Shown: in pieces, positions 6,079-14,289 of the stretch
Position numbering within the stretch: position 1 is the stretch's first letter
Layout: each line of letters starts with the position of its first letter
Origin: Sphingomonas sp.
Lineage (GTDB): Bacteria; Pseudomonadota; Alphaproteobacteria; Sphingomonadales; Sphingomonadaceae
NCBI GenBank assembly: GCA_017849555.1
Contig: JAFIGU010000113.1
Coordinates: forward strand, 1 to 41,180
Reading direction: 5' to 3'
Length of the DNA: 41,180 nt
Made by a program: the position numbers and the translations under genes
The notes under the pieces: generated by a model
What the model saw: the letters and a program-made list of their open reading frames with translations, nothing else
Database searches by the model: none
What the model was told of the DNA's origin: nothing

Positions 6079-7344
6079 ATGACCCGAGCACACTCACCCT
6101 ACGGCGGCTCTCAGGTCAGCCGCTACATGGCCTGCCCCGGCTCTGTAGCGCTGGCCGAGAAGGTCCCGCCGGAGAAATCTTCCTCCTACGCCGAGGAAGG
6201 CACCTTCGCCCACGCGCTTGCCGAGGAGTGCTTGCTCGCCGGCGCCGACACCGCCGACAAGTGGATCGGCAAGAAGATCAAGCACCCGAGCATCGCCAGC
6301 GAGAAGGTCGTCACGGCCGAACTGGCGGCGGCGGTGAATGTGTATCTCGCTACGATCTGGTCGGACTTCGCCAACGACGACGCCTCGGAGATCGCGATCG
6401 AATGCAAATTCGTTCTCGATATCGAGGCCGCGGAGGGTCAGGCTTACGGCACGTCGGATTGCGTGCTGTACCAGCCGACCCTCCAGAAGCTGACGATCTA
6501 CGACTATAAGCACGGCGCCGGCGTGCTCGTCGATGTCGAGGATTCCGGCCAACTCAAATTCTACGGGATCGGCGCGCTTCAGGAACACCCTGACTGGCTG
6601 GTTCGCGAGATCGAACTGGTCGTCGTCCAACCGCGCGCCTTCAACGCCGGTGACGATCAGGGCGTCAAGCGCTGGTCGCTGCCGATGTCCGACGTGTTCG
6701 AGTTCCCTTACGAACTCAACGAGGCCATTGCGGCGACCAAGCAGCCCGACGCCCCGGTCATCGCCGGCGAACATTGCAGGTTCTGCCCGGCGTCGACGAT
6801 CTGCACGGTGCGCGAACAGGCGTTCGCCGCGGCGTGCGGGAAGGATTTCGAAGGCTTCTCGCTGCCGGAGATCGAGCAGCTCCAGCCCGACGTACCGGCG
6901 CACGACTTCGCGCACATGGCGCGGGTCATCGCTGCTTACGAAGCCCTCGGGCCGTGGATCAACGACATGCGCACCCTGATCGACCAGGAGCTGCTCGCGG
7001 GTGGCAAGGTCGAGGGGTGGAAGGTCGTCGAGAAGATCGCGCGACGCAAGTGGACTGCCTCTGACGAGGAAGTCGCCGGCTGGCTGGAGATGTTCCACGG
7101 CGTGCCGATCGACCTGTCGATGCCGCGCACGCTCGTCGGGATCACCGAAGCGAAGAAGCTGCTCAAGGGCGCGGTCGACAAGGCGGCTTATGCCGAGGCC
7201 GAGCGCGACCTCACCACGCAATTCACGATCAAGGAGGCCAGCGGTCTGACCACTGCTCCTGAGAGTGACAGGAGGCCCGCGGTCGCCCCGGTCTCCGCCG
7301 AGTTCGGCTCGGTACAGCTTGGCGTCCTCGAAGGAGTAGACTGA
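6079..7344 (+). CDS. DUF2800 PD-(D/E)XK nuclease with Fe-S cysteine pattern
   Basis: A 421-residue nuclease of the Cas4/AddB/RecB-like type, annotated as DUF2800 in phages. The active site is readable: E40 with H45, D127 in GTSD, D142-x-K144 in YDYKH, and Q158/Y162. Four cysteines, C19 far upstream and C233, C236, C242 downstream, match the iron-sulfur staple of Cas4 and AddB nucleases. It probably resects double-strand ends to feed the adjacent ssDNA-binding protein. The ATG at 6079 follows a strong GAGGAGGG at 6064-6071; the longer frame opening at 6052 lacks such a site. The stop overlaps the next ATG (TGATG). Confidence 0.85.
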   Translation: MTRAHSPYGGSQVSRYMACPGSVALAEKVPPEKSSSYAEEGTFAHALAEECLLAGADTADKWIGKKIKHPSIASEKVVTAELAAAVNVYLATIWSDFANDDASEIAIECKFVLDIEAAEGQAYGTSDCVLYQPTLQKLTIYDYKHGAGVLVDVEDSGQLKFYGIGALQEHPDWLVREIELVVVQPRAFNAGDDQGVKRWSLPMSDVFEFPYELNEAIAATKQPDAPVIAGEHCRFCPASTICTVREQAFAAACGKDFEGFSLPEIEQLQPDVPAHDFAHMARVIAAYEALGPWINDMRTLIDQELLAGGKVEGWKVVEKIARRKWTASDEEVAGWLEMFHGVPIDLSMPRTLVGITEAKKLLKGAVDKAAYAEAERDLTTQFTIKEASGLTTAPESDRRPAVAPVSAEFGSVQLGVLEGVD

Positions 7345-8054
7345 TGGAACTGATGGCAAATACGCGGATGACCGATGATTGGATCAAGCGGGCTGTGGCC
7401 GGCAATCCATGTGTTCGGCTTGAGAGCGGGAACTACCGCACCTGCCCGGTGCGCCTGTCTTTCCCGCATATCCTGCACATGTCGGAGCCGAAGAAGGCCG
7501 ATATCAAGCCGGCCTATGGCGCAAACCTGCTGTTCGCGGCTGGCGCTGACCTGAGCGTGCTCCAGCAGGCCGTGCTCGACGTGCTGAAGGAGAAGTGCCC
7601 GAAAGCGTTGTCCGACAATCCGCGCGAAAAGGTCAAGGTCAAGCTGCCGTTTCTCGACCAGGGCGACATGCTGCGCTACGACGGTTATCTCGAAGGCAGC
7701 AAGTACATCATCGCCACGTCGAAGAAGTACAAGCCCGCCTGCATCGACCTGAAGCAGAACGCCATTACCGACGAGACGCGTATCTATGCGGGCGTGTGGG
7801 CGATCTGCACCGTCAATCCGTTCTGGTACGACGTCGACGTCAACAAGGGCGTCAGCTTCGGCCTTCAGTCGGTGATGATTATCGCCGACGACGAGCAGAT
7901 CGGTGGCGGGGGCGGCGAGAACCTCGCGGACGCCTTTTCCGGGATCAACATCGAAGCCGGCGACGTCGAAGCCGGCGACGTCGATGCTGACGCGCTGTTC
8001 GGTGCTGAAAAGAAGGGAGCCTCGTCGAGCAAGTTCGACGAGATGTTCGGATGA
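7344..8054 (+). CDS. DUF2815 single-strand DNA-binding protein
   Basis: A 236-residue protein of the DUF2815 family, with an OB-fold related to phage T7 gp2.5-like ssDNA-binding proteins and usually found directly after DUF2800. Conserved segments include RLSFPHIL and FGLQSVMII. After residue ~190 comes a glycine run, an acidic repeat (EAGDVEAGDVDAD) and a final KFDEMFG, the acidic-tip arrangement used by SSBs to recruit partners. AAGGAG at 7331 gives the start at 7344; a second ATG at 7353 (MANT) is possible. Together with the nuclease it forms a likely end-processing and annealing pair. Confidence 0.8.
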   Translation: MELMANTRMTDDWIKRAVAGNPCVRLESGNYRTCPVRLSFPHILHMSEPKKADIKPAYGANLLFAAGADLSVLQQAVLDVLKEKCPKALSDNPREKVKVKLPFLDQGDMLRYDGYLEGSKYIIATSKKYKPACIDLKQNAITDETRIYAGVWAICTVNPFWYDVDVNKGVSFGLQSVMIIADDEQIGGGGGENLADAFSGINIEAGDVEAGDVDADALFGAEKKGASSSKFDEMFG

Positions 8055-8212
8055 GCGTCGAGGAACGCGTCGCCTCCGAGGAGCTGTTCAAGCTCCTCAG
8101 GGACGATCCTCGAACCCCGGTGTTCGAGATGACGCGGAAAAGCCAGACCAGCGAAGATGTCGCTGACCTCCTCGACCTCGTCAAGCTCGCGGGTTTCAAG
8201 CTCGCATCATGA
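8051..8212 (+). CDS. Small hypothetical phage protein
   Basis: A 53-residue, helical, charged protein (MSVEERVASEELFKLL... DLLDLVKLAGFK) overlapping the previous stop by 4 bases (ATGA). No recognised domain. It ends before two hairpins that precede the polymerase gene. Confidence 0.5.
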   Translation: MSVEERVASEELFKLLRDDPRTPVFEMTRKSQTSEDVADLLDLVKLAGFKLAS

Positions 8213-8234
8213 TCTACCGACCGATGGGACTGCT

Positions 8235-8287
8235 CCCCGCGCCTCTATGACGCGGGGAGGGCCCTCTCCCTTTGACCTAAGAGGGCC
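8235..8287 (+). promoter_or_regulatory. Two hairpins; second one covers polymerase Shine-Dalgarno
   Basis: Hairpin 1 is CCCCGCG (8235-8241) with CGCGGGG (8251-8257). Hairpin 2 is GGCCCTCT (8260-8267) with AGAGGGCC (8280-8287), loop 12 nt. The 3' arm of hairpin 2 contains the GAGGG that serves as ribosome-binding site for the GTG at 8294. Folding would therefore hide that site. Neither hairpin has a U-run, so a terminator role is unlikely. Confidence 0.55.
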
Positions 8288-8293
8288 GACCCT

Positions 8294-10300
8294 GTGCCAA
8301 CCGTCGCCGCGCACCTGGACTTCGAAACGCGATCGACCTGCGATCTGAAGAAAGCCGGCGCGCATAAGTACGCCGAAGACCCTTCGACCGAGATCATCGT
8401 CGCCCGCTGGCGTCTCGGCAATAAGACCGGCAGCCTTGCAGACATTCATATCCTCGGGGACCATATCGCCGCCGGCGGTACGGTCGTTGCCCACAACGCG
8501 GCGTTCGAGCGCTCCATCTGGAACAAGCAGCTCCGCCGCTTTCGCGATCTTCCCGAACTGACCGCCGACCAGCAGGATTGCACAATGGCGCGCTGTGCGA
8601 CGCTCGCGCTGCCGCAATCGCTCGATGGCGCGGCCAAGGTCGTCGGGGCGAGCGTCCTGAAAGATACCGACGGTCACAAGCTGATGATGCGCATGTGCCG
8701 TCCGAAGGGCTTTGTCGATGGCAGGCCCGAATGGCATGAGACCGACGAGCAGATCGCCCGGCTCGACCAATATTGCGGAACCGACGTCGACGCCGAATGC
8801 GCGCTCGACGTCAAGGTTCCGCGGTTGACCCCGCTCCAGCGCAAGACGTGGCTGCTCGACCAGCAGATCAACGACCGTGGCGTGATGGTCGACTTGCCGC
8901 TCGTCCAGAAGGCGCTGGCGCTCGCCGAGGTGGCGAACTTCAAAGCGGCCGAGGAGATGTTCCGCCTCACCGACGGCGAGGTTGAACGTCCGTCACAGGT
9001 CACGCGGATTATCAAGTGGCTGAACGGTCGCGGTATCCCGACCGCTTCACTCAGCAAAGGTATCATCGACGACGTCTTGGTCCTCGCCGACATGTTCGAC
9101 GACGAGACCGCGCGGCAGGTCGTCGAGCTGCGCCGGGCGTCGGCCAAGTCGTCGGTCGCGAAATATCAGGCGATTGTCAACGCGGCGTGTCGCGATCACC
9201 GCGTGCGCGGCACGATCAACTATCACGGCGCCGCAACCGGCCGATGGGCCGGCCGCCTCATCCAGACGCAGAATTTCCCCGGCGTCTATACCGAGGAGGA
9301 AGCGGCCGACGTCCAGCGCCTCCACGACATCCTCAACACCTATGACGATCCCAAGGTCGCCTATGACGTCGCGTCGATGCTATTCGACAACGTGCTGGAG
9401 GTGCTCTCAAAGGCGCTACGCTCGATGCTCATCGCCGCGCCGGGCAAGCGGTTTGTCGGCGGGGATTTCTCGAATGTCGAAGGCCGCGTCAGCGCGTGGT
9501 TCGCTGGCGAGACCTGGAAGCTGAAGGCGTTCGCCGAATTCGACCTCGGGATCGGCCACGACCTTTACAAGATCGCCTATGGCAAGTCGTTCGGTGTCGA
9601 CCCCGGCGCGGTGACCAAGCTCGAACGCCAAGTCGGCAAGGTGCAGGAGCTGAGCTTCCAGTTTCAGGGCGGCAAGCGTGCCGCGCAGAAGATGGGCGCG
9701 AAGATCGGCGTCACCCTGTCCGACGAGCGCGCCGAGGAATTGAAGGTCGCATGGCGCGAGGCGCATCCGGCGCACGTCGCGGGCTGGTATGAGATTCAGG
9801 ACGCGGCGATCGAGGCAGTGCGCCGTCCCGGCCTGATCGTGCCGTGTCTCGGCAACCGCATTCAGTATCGGGTCGCCAACGGCATCCTGTGGTGTCGCCT
9901 GCCGTCGGGTCGCTGCATCGCCTACGTCCATCCGAAGATCGTCGAGGGCGTGTTCATCGAGGAAGACGGGACGGAGACCCCGACCGGGCGGCCACAGGTC
10001 CAGTTTTGGGGCGTCGAGAGCACAACCAAAAAGTGGACCAAACAGCGCCTCTATGGCGGGCTCCAGTGGGAAAATGTCGTGCAGGCCACGGCCTACGACA
10101 TTCTCGTCGAAGCAAGCTTCCGCCTCGAAGATGCCGGCTACCCGATCGTGCTCACCGTACACGACGAGAATGTTGCTGAGGTCGATGAGGATTTCGGATC
10201 AGTCGAAGAATTTACCGAGCTGATGGCGATCGTCCCCGACTGGGCTGACGGTCTGCCGATCGCGGTGAGCGCATGGGACGACACGCGTTATGTCAAATAA
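8294..10300 (+). CDS. Family A DNA polymerase (phage, PolA type)
   Basis: A 668-residue DNA polymerase with an N-terminal 3'-5' proofreading exonuclease and C-terminal family A palm/fingers. Exonuclease motif I is D9-F-E11, motif II is VAHNAAFER and motif III is YCGTDVDAE. Polymerase motif A is GGDFSNVEGRV and motif B lies near KVQELSFQFQGGKRA. The region QWENVVQATAYDIL precedes motif C, VHDENVAEV. There is no 5'-3' exonuclease domain, as usual for phage replicative enzymes. The GTG start follows GAGGG at 8281, which is part of a hairpin. It would replicate the element's DNA together with the primase-helicase downstream. Confidence 0.93.
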   Translation: MPTVAAHLDFETRSTCDLKKAGAHKYAEDPSTEIIVARWRLGNKTGSLADIHILGDHIAAGGTVVAHNAAFERSIWNKQLRRFRDLPELTADQQDCTMARCATLALPQSLDGAAKVVGASVLKDTDGHKLMMRMCRPKGFVDGRPEWHETDEQIARLDQYCGTDVDAECALDVKVPRLTPLQRKTWLLDQQINDRGVMVDLPLVQKALALAEVANFKAAEEMFRLTDGEVERPSQVTRIIKWLNGRGIPTASLSKGIIDDVLVLADMFDDETARQVVELRRASAKSSVAKYQAIVNAACRDHRVRGTINYHGAATGRWAGRLIQTQNFPGVYTEEEAADVQRLHDILNTYDDPKVAYDVASMLFDNVLEVLSKALRSMLIAAPGKRFVGGDFSNVEGRVSAWFAGETWKLKAFAEFDLGIGHDLYKIAYGKSFGVDPGAVTKLERQVGKVQELSFQFQGGKRAAQKMGAKIGVTLSDERAEELKVAWREAHPAHVAGWYEIQDAAIEAVRRPGLIVPCLGNRIQYRVANGILWCRLPSGRCIAYVHPKIVEGVFIEEDGTETPTGRPQVQFWGVESTTKKWTKQRLYGGLQWENVVQATAYDILVEASFRLEDAGYPIVLTVHDENVAEVDEDFGSVEEFTELMAIVPDWADGLPIAVSAWDDTRYVK

Positions 10301-10514
10301 ACTCTCCCCCCAAATGCAGAAGATGGCCGACCTGTTCGACCTGTTCGGCGAGGTGTCGATCGACGATCTGTATCGAACGTTGTTCGGTAGCGAGGTCGAA
10401 GAGCCACGTAGGGCGCGCCAGCATCTCGGGATGTACTTCACGCGCTTCCGCAAGGCCACGGGCAAGCGCATCGTCGCCGGTCAGAAGAACCTCACTTATA
10501 AACTCGAAGGCTGA
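10290..10514 (+). CDS. Small winged-helix-like phage protein
   Basis: A 74-residue protein whose ATG lies 11 bases inside the polymerase gene. The residues VSIDDLYRTLFG...RRARQHLGMYFTRFRKATGKRIVAGQ read like a helix-turn-helix with wing, similar in shape to the effector domain of the gene at 1859. DNA binding is inferred. Position between polymerase and primase suggests an origin-recognition or regulatory role, not shown. Confidence 0.6.
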   Translation: MSNKLSPQMQKMADLFDLFGEVSIDDLYRTLFGSEVEEPRRARQHLGMYFTRFRKATGKRIVAGQKNLTYKLEG

Positions 10515-10520
10515 CCCCGC

Positions 10521-12401
10521 GTGGCCGAGATGCTTCAGCACGCGCTCGCTTGGGCTTCGCGAGGGTTCCGCGTCTTCCCGATATCACCGGGCAAGAAGAC
10601 CCCGGCGATTAAGAAGTGGGAGCTGCGCGCCACCAGCGATCCCGAGGTGATCGAGCGCGTCTGGACGCATGCCGAATATAACGTCGGCGTCCTGTGCGAC
10701 GACATGATCGTCGTCGATGTCGACGTGAAGAAGGGGAAACGGGGCGTACAGAGCTTTTTCGAGCTTGGCCTCCCACCAGATACCCTCACGGTCGAAACCC
10801 CTACAGGGGGCTTCCACGCCTATTACAAAGGCCCTTCGCGCGCCAATAAGGCCGAGCTGGCGAACGGGATCGATGTCCGCTCCTTCCACGGCTACGTCAT
10901 CGCGCCGGGCTCAGTGACCACTGACGGGGTCTACAGGCTCGCCAAGGACGTTCCCCTCCTCGATGTGCCAGTCGATTTCCTCGCGCTCTGCGACGCGCCC
11001 CGCGTCCGTCGTGAGCGCGCGACAGAGGTCGAACTCGACAAGCCGGCCTCGATCGAAAGCGCGAAGCTGTGGCTGTCGATGCAGGAGCCGGCGATCGAGG
11101 GGTCGGGCGGCGACGCCCACACCTTCAAGACCGCATGCGGGGTCCGCGACTTCGGGGTGTCGGAGGAGACGGCTTACGACCTGCTGCTCGACTGGAACGA
11201 TACCTGCTCGCCACCATGGGAACCAGACCAGCTCAGGGTCAAGGTCGAGAACGCCTATGACTACGGGCAGAATGCCGTCGGCGTGCTGGCGCCAGAGGTT
11301 GAATTCGGCGGCCTCGACGTTCCGCTCCCCGTCTATAAGGAGCGCCCATCGAGCCCCTGGATGTGGGCCGGCGACGAGGGCATCGAGCTAAACCAGCAGT
11401 GGCTCTATTATAACCGCATCCCGCAATCATCGGTCGTGATCCTCGTCGGGCCATCGGGCGGCGGCAAGACCTTCTTCGCGCTGGAGATGGCGAAGTCAGC
11501 CGCGACCGGCAGCGAATTTTTCGGCATGGAGCCGGACGAGCGGTGCGGCGCCGTGGTGCTGTCGGCTGAAGGGCTCGGGGGGCTCAAGGCCCGCGTCAAG
11601 TCCCTCCCGGCCAACATCCCGGTCGCGATGACGTCGGTCTCCGGCCTCCACGATCCCAAGCGCGTGGCCGACCTGACCGAAGCGCTTGACGAGAAGAACC
11701 GGGAGTTCAAGCTCCGCTTCGGCGTCCCGCTCGGCCTGATCGTGCTCGACACGCTCACCGCCTCGGCCTTGCTCGCCGATGAGAACGACAACAGTGAGTG
11801 CGGGCGTGCGATGGTCGCGCTCGGCCAATGGGCGCAGCGCTACAATTGCGCGGTCGTCGTCACTCACCACCCGCCGAAGTCTTCGACCGGCCCGCGCGGC
11901 GGTTCGGCGCTCTATGCCGGCGCTGATGTCGTGATTGAGATCGACAAGCCTTTCAAGGCCAGCCCGATCCGCGAGGTGCACTGCACAAAGAACCGCGACG
12001 CTCAAACCGGGCAGTGGGGCAGCTTCACGTTGATCCCGCGCGCTATCGGCATGGACGACCGCCTGCGCGAAATCACGACGATGGAACTGTCGATGAGCGC
12101 TTCGCGTCCGCCGCGGTTCATCGACCCCGAGAGCAAGCTTCGCCCACCGAACGGCTTCGACCTCGTCGAACTGGCGATCAACGACGTGCGAAAGGAAGTC
12201 GGTCTCGATCCCGATGACCCGGTCCCACTCGATGCGGTCAAGGAATCGTTCGCTCGGCTCGCGCCGGATGTGAAGCGAACGACTCGGGTGATGCAGGTCA
12301 AGCGCTGCCTCGAATGGGGCCTCGAAGCCGGCTGTCTGTTTACCATTGTTAAGGACGGCGAGACCTACGTTTCCGACACACAGGTATTAGTGCCGGAGTA
12401 A
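10521..12401 (+). CDS. Bifunctional primase-polymerase / RecA-fold helicase
   Basis: A 626-residue fusion typical of phages. Residues ~1-160 are an archaeo-eukaryotic-type prim-pol domain: SPGKKTP near the start, catalytic VVDVDV with D66 and D68, and TPTGGFHAYYK (93-103) with H99. A linker/primase C-terminal part follows. Residues ~285-520 are a RepA/KaiC-like ATPase: Walker A GPSGGGKT (310-317), Walker B LIVLDT with D410, and a VVVTHHPPKSS sensor segment. It primes and unwinds DNA at the fork for the polymerase at 8294. The start is GTG at 10521, six bases after the previous stop. Confidence 0.9.
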   Translation: MAEMLQHALAWASRGFRVFPISPGKKTPAIKKWELRATSDPEVIERVWTHAEYNVGVLCDDMIVVDVDVKKGKRGVQSFFELGLPPDTLTVETPTGGFHAYYKGPSRANKAELANGIDVRSFHGYVIAPGSVTTDGVYRLAKDVPLLDVPVDFLALCDAPRVRRERATEVELDKPASIESAKLWLSMQEPAIEGSGGDAHTFKTACGVRDFGVSEETAYDLLLDWNDTCSPPWEPDQLRVKVENAYDYGQNAVGVLAPEVEFGGLDVPLPVYKERPSSPWMWAGDEGIELNQQWLYYNRIPQSSVVILVGPSGGGKTFFALEMAKSAATGSEFFGMEPDERCGAVVLSAEGLGGLKARVKSLPANIPVAMTSVSGLHDPKRVADLTEALDEKNREFKLRFGVPLGLIVLDTLTASALLADENDNSECGRAMVALGQWAQRYNCAVVVTHHPPKSSTGPRGGSALYAGADVVIEIDKPFKASPIREVHCTKNRDAQTGQWGSFTLIPRAIGMDDRLREITTMELSMSASRPPRFIDPESKLRPPNGFDLVELAINDVRKEVGLDPDDPVPLDAVKESFARLAPDVKRTTRVMQVKRCLEWGLEAGCLFTIVKDGETYVSDTQVLVPE

Positions 12402-12428
12402 ACGTCTTGATTTCAAGGAGTTATGAGG

Positions 12429-12824
12429 ATGGAGACGGCGACCGTCGTGGATTTGGCGCGACGTTTAACTAGACAGGTGGTGCTAGGAAAGGGTATTTAC
12501 CTTAACTCCGAGTCGCTTGCCCTCTTGGGAAGCATCGGGGCTATCGGCTTGGTCCAGGAAAAGTCAGCAGAACTTTTGAGGGCCCAATGCGAAGAAAGAG
12601 TCGAAAAGAAGCGCCTATCTACCAGCGCGGAAAGTATCATCTCGCCGACCGAGACGGGATGTACTACATCACATGGTACGACGAGGAGCGACGAGGCAAT
12701 AGACGGCTTTCAACGCGCACGAATGATATCGGAGAGGCTATCTCGGCGCTCGACCGGCAATACAACAAAGACAACTCGGAACAATATTGTCCGACTTGTG
12801 GGCAAGAACTCCGAAAAAAGCTAA
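12429..12824 (+). CDS. Small protein overlapping integrase start (possible excisionase position)
   Basis: A 131-residue frame starting METATVVDLARRLTRQVV, with AAGGAG at 12415-12420. The ATG at 12423 is too close to that site, so 12429 is preferred. Residues 1-~65 look like a genuine small helical protein (GKGIYLNSESLALLGSIGAI then an E/K-rich helix). The rest overlaps the integrase by 238 bases in another frame and is low-complexity Ser/Thr/Arg, so it may be read only because no stop intervenes. Excisionases often sit here, but no helix-turn-helix is obvious. Base composition is lower in GC than its neighbours. Confidence 0.55.
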   Translation: METATVVDLARRLTRQVVLGKGIYLNSESLALLGSIGAIGLVQEKSAELLRAQCEERVEKKRLSTSAESIISPTETGCTTSHGTTRSDEAIDGFQRARMISERLSRRSTGNTTKTTRNNIVRLVGKNSEKS

Positions 12825-13795
12825 GTCCTAAGGTTGCTGATGCCATAGCGGATTACCTTGCCGCTAAGGAGGAATCTCCGAGCATAGTGTCTATCAATGC
12901 TCGGCTTTCTCACGTCCTCGATTATATGTTAACCATTCCTAACGGGAAAGAACTCCGCTGCACGCAGATCGACGAGCGGTGGATCAAGGACTTTCGCCGG
13001 TGGTTGGACGCGCGTCCGATCATCACACCGTCGGGCAAGCACAAGAAACGGGCGCCCTCGACCGTCGAAAATTCGGTGCTGCAACTGGCCGCGGCCATTA
13101 ACTTCGCCGATCCGGCCAGGGCTCGCTTCTCGGCCGAGCAGGCGAGCGAGGTTAACCGAACCCCGACGTTCCGACTCTCCCTCGACCAGCTCGTCGCGAT
13201 CTTCGGCTACGCGGTGCAGGGCAAGCGCCGCGCGTCGCTGCTCAACTTCATCCGGCTGTCGGTCATCACGCTCGGCAGGCCCGACGCCGTGCTCGAAGCG
13301 AGCACCGCCCGCGACCGGGGGCAATGGGACCGCGGCAACGCGCTGTTCAACCTCAACCCTATCGGTCGACGCCAGACGAACAAGCGCCGCGCGATCGTCC
13401 CTGTTGCCCGTCAGGCCATCGATTGGCTCAACTCGATCGACGGATCGATCGTCAAGGCGACGACGGTCAAGACCGCATGGCGGCTCATGATGGAGCAGCT
13501 CGGGATCGACGAAGGCGAGGGGGAGCTGGGAACCAAGCTCCTGCGCCGCTCGATGGCCGACATGATGCGCATGCGCATGGACGCTTCGCACTGGCCGGAG
13601 ATAGAAGTTTTCCTCGGCCATGAGGTGATGAATTCTACATCGGTACTTTACGCGCCGACCCGTCCTGACTATTTGGCCCACGCGAAAGGCGCTATCGAGT
13701 CGATTATCGACGAGATAGAGGCCGTCGTTCCGGGGTGCTTTAGCACCAGCGTAGCACCAGTCGGACGTATTGCGGCCTCCAAAAAAGCGGCCTAA
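12587..13795 (+). CDS. Tyrosine recombinase (phage integrase)
   Basis: A 402-residue integrase that inserts and excises the element. Catalytic residues: R231 in TLGRPDAV (box I), R320 in KLLRRS (box II), H345 in FLGH and the nucleophile Y354 in SVLYAP. The HxxR of box II reads K317-L-L-R320, an unusual but known type of substitution. The N-terminal half holds an arm-binding/core-binding region with a single CPTCG motif. GAGGG at 12578 supports the ATG at 12587. DNA up to ~12960 is visibly poorer in GC than the rest of the gene, suggesting a mosaic join. The gene ends 23 bases before tRNA-Val. Confidence 0.9.
   Translation: MRRKSRKEAPIYQRGKYHLADRDGMYYITWYDEERRGNRRLSTRTNDIGEAISALDRQYNKDNSEQYCPTCGQELRKKLSPKVADAIADYLAAKEESPSIVSINARLSHVLDYMLTIPNGKELRCTQIDERWIKDFRRWLDARPIITPSGKHKKRAPSTVENSVLQLAAAINFADPARARFSAEQASEVNRTPTFRLSLDQLVAIFGYAVQGKRRASLLNFIRLSVITLGRPDAVLEASTARDRGQWDRGNALFNLNPIGRRQTNKRRAIVPVARQAIDWLNSIDGSIVKATTVKTAWRLMMEQLGIDEGEGELGTKLLRRSMADMMRMRMDASHWPEIEVFLGHEVMNSTSVLYAPTRPDYLAHAKGAIESIIDEIEAVVPGCFSTSVAPVGRIAASKKAA
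13734..13759 (+). promoter_or_regulatory. Clustered TAGCACC sites in integrase 3' end (arm-type site candidate)
   Basis: GGTGCT-TT-AGCACC (13734-13747) is a palindrome. TAGCACCAG occurs at 13741 and again at 13752, 11 bases apart. The segment 13739-13759 matches the reverse complement of 1321-1341 at 19 of 21 positions. It lies 60 bases from the tRNA gene, where recombinase arm-binding sites would be expected. Confidence 0.5.
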
Positions 13796-13818
13796 GTACC
13801 TGACTTCTCCCGGTTAGT

Positions 13819-13893
13819 GGGCGTGTAGCTCAGTGGTAGAGCACTGTGTTGACATCGCAGGGGTCGCAAGTTCAATCCTTGCCACGCCCACCA
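13819..13893 (+). tRNA. tRNA-Val (anticodon GAC)
   Basis: A complete cloverleaf. Acceptor stem is 13819-13825 with 13883-13889, discriminator A at 13890 and encoded CCA at 13891-13893. The D arm is GCTC/GAGC. The anticodon arm is CTGTG-TTGACAT-CGCAG with anticodon GAC. The T arm is GCAAG-TTCAATC-CTTGC. It lies directly downstream of the integrase gene, a common integration target. The element is on its 5' side, which would require the crossover to preserve or replace the 5' part of the gene. Confidence 0.97.
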
Positions 13894-13900
13894 TCGAAAG

Positions 13901-13932
13901 CCCCGCTAATCCAATGGGTTAGCGGGGTTTTT
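13901..13932 (+). terminator. Rho-independent terminator after tRNA-Val
   Basis: A 9-bp stem CCCCGCTAA/TTAGCGGGG (13901-13909 with 13919-13927) is followed by TTTTTGTT. It terminates the tRNA transcript. From 13933 to about 14212 I see no gene, RNA or repeat. Confidence 0.85.
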
Positions 13933-14212
13933 GTTGGAAAAAGCCGGGCGTGGAAATGAGCCCGAAACGGCCAAATTTGACCCGATTTTACCCGTTTTGA
14001 CCAACTTTTTTGGGCAAATTCTGGGCACGGGTTGGAGGACGTGTCGGGCGCCGTGTAAAATTGGGCCGGTAGCGACAGTTAGAACTGGGATCCGGCCCAT
14101 TTTGTCGGCGTCAGTGGCGTGGGCGCCCCGGTACGGCGCCCTGTTGTTCCCGAGACGGCGGTAACGCTGTCCCCCGAGCTGCTACGTCCCTTGCTTGAGT
14201 ATGAGCGCTCTC

Positions 14213-14284
14213 TCACGGGCTGCCGGGTTCAATGTACAGGGTGGTGACACCCAGCCGGCCCAGCCCTTCGCGCACGGTATTGGC
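14213..14284 (-). pseudogene. IS3-family transposase remnant
   Basis: On the minus strand 14284 to 14216 reads A-N-T-V-R-E-G-L-G-R-L-G-V-T-T-L, then YIEPGSP, the block that precedes W-E-N-G-Y in IS3-family OrfB transposases (DDE integrase fold). A TGA at 14213-14215 follows at once, and the upstream D-N-G-P-E-F block is not intact. Only this small piece survives, so it is an inactive relic. Confidence 0.65.
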
Positions 14285-14289
14285 GAGGC

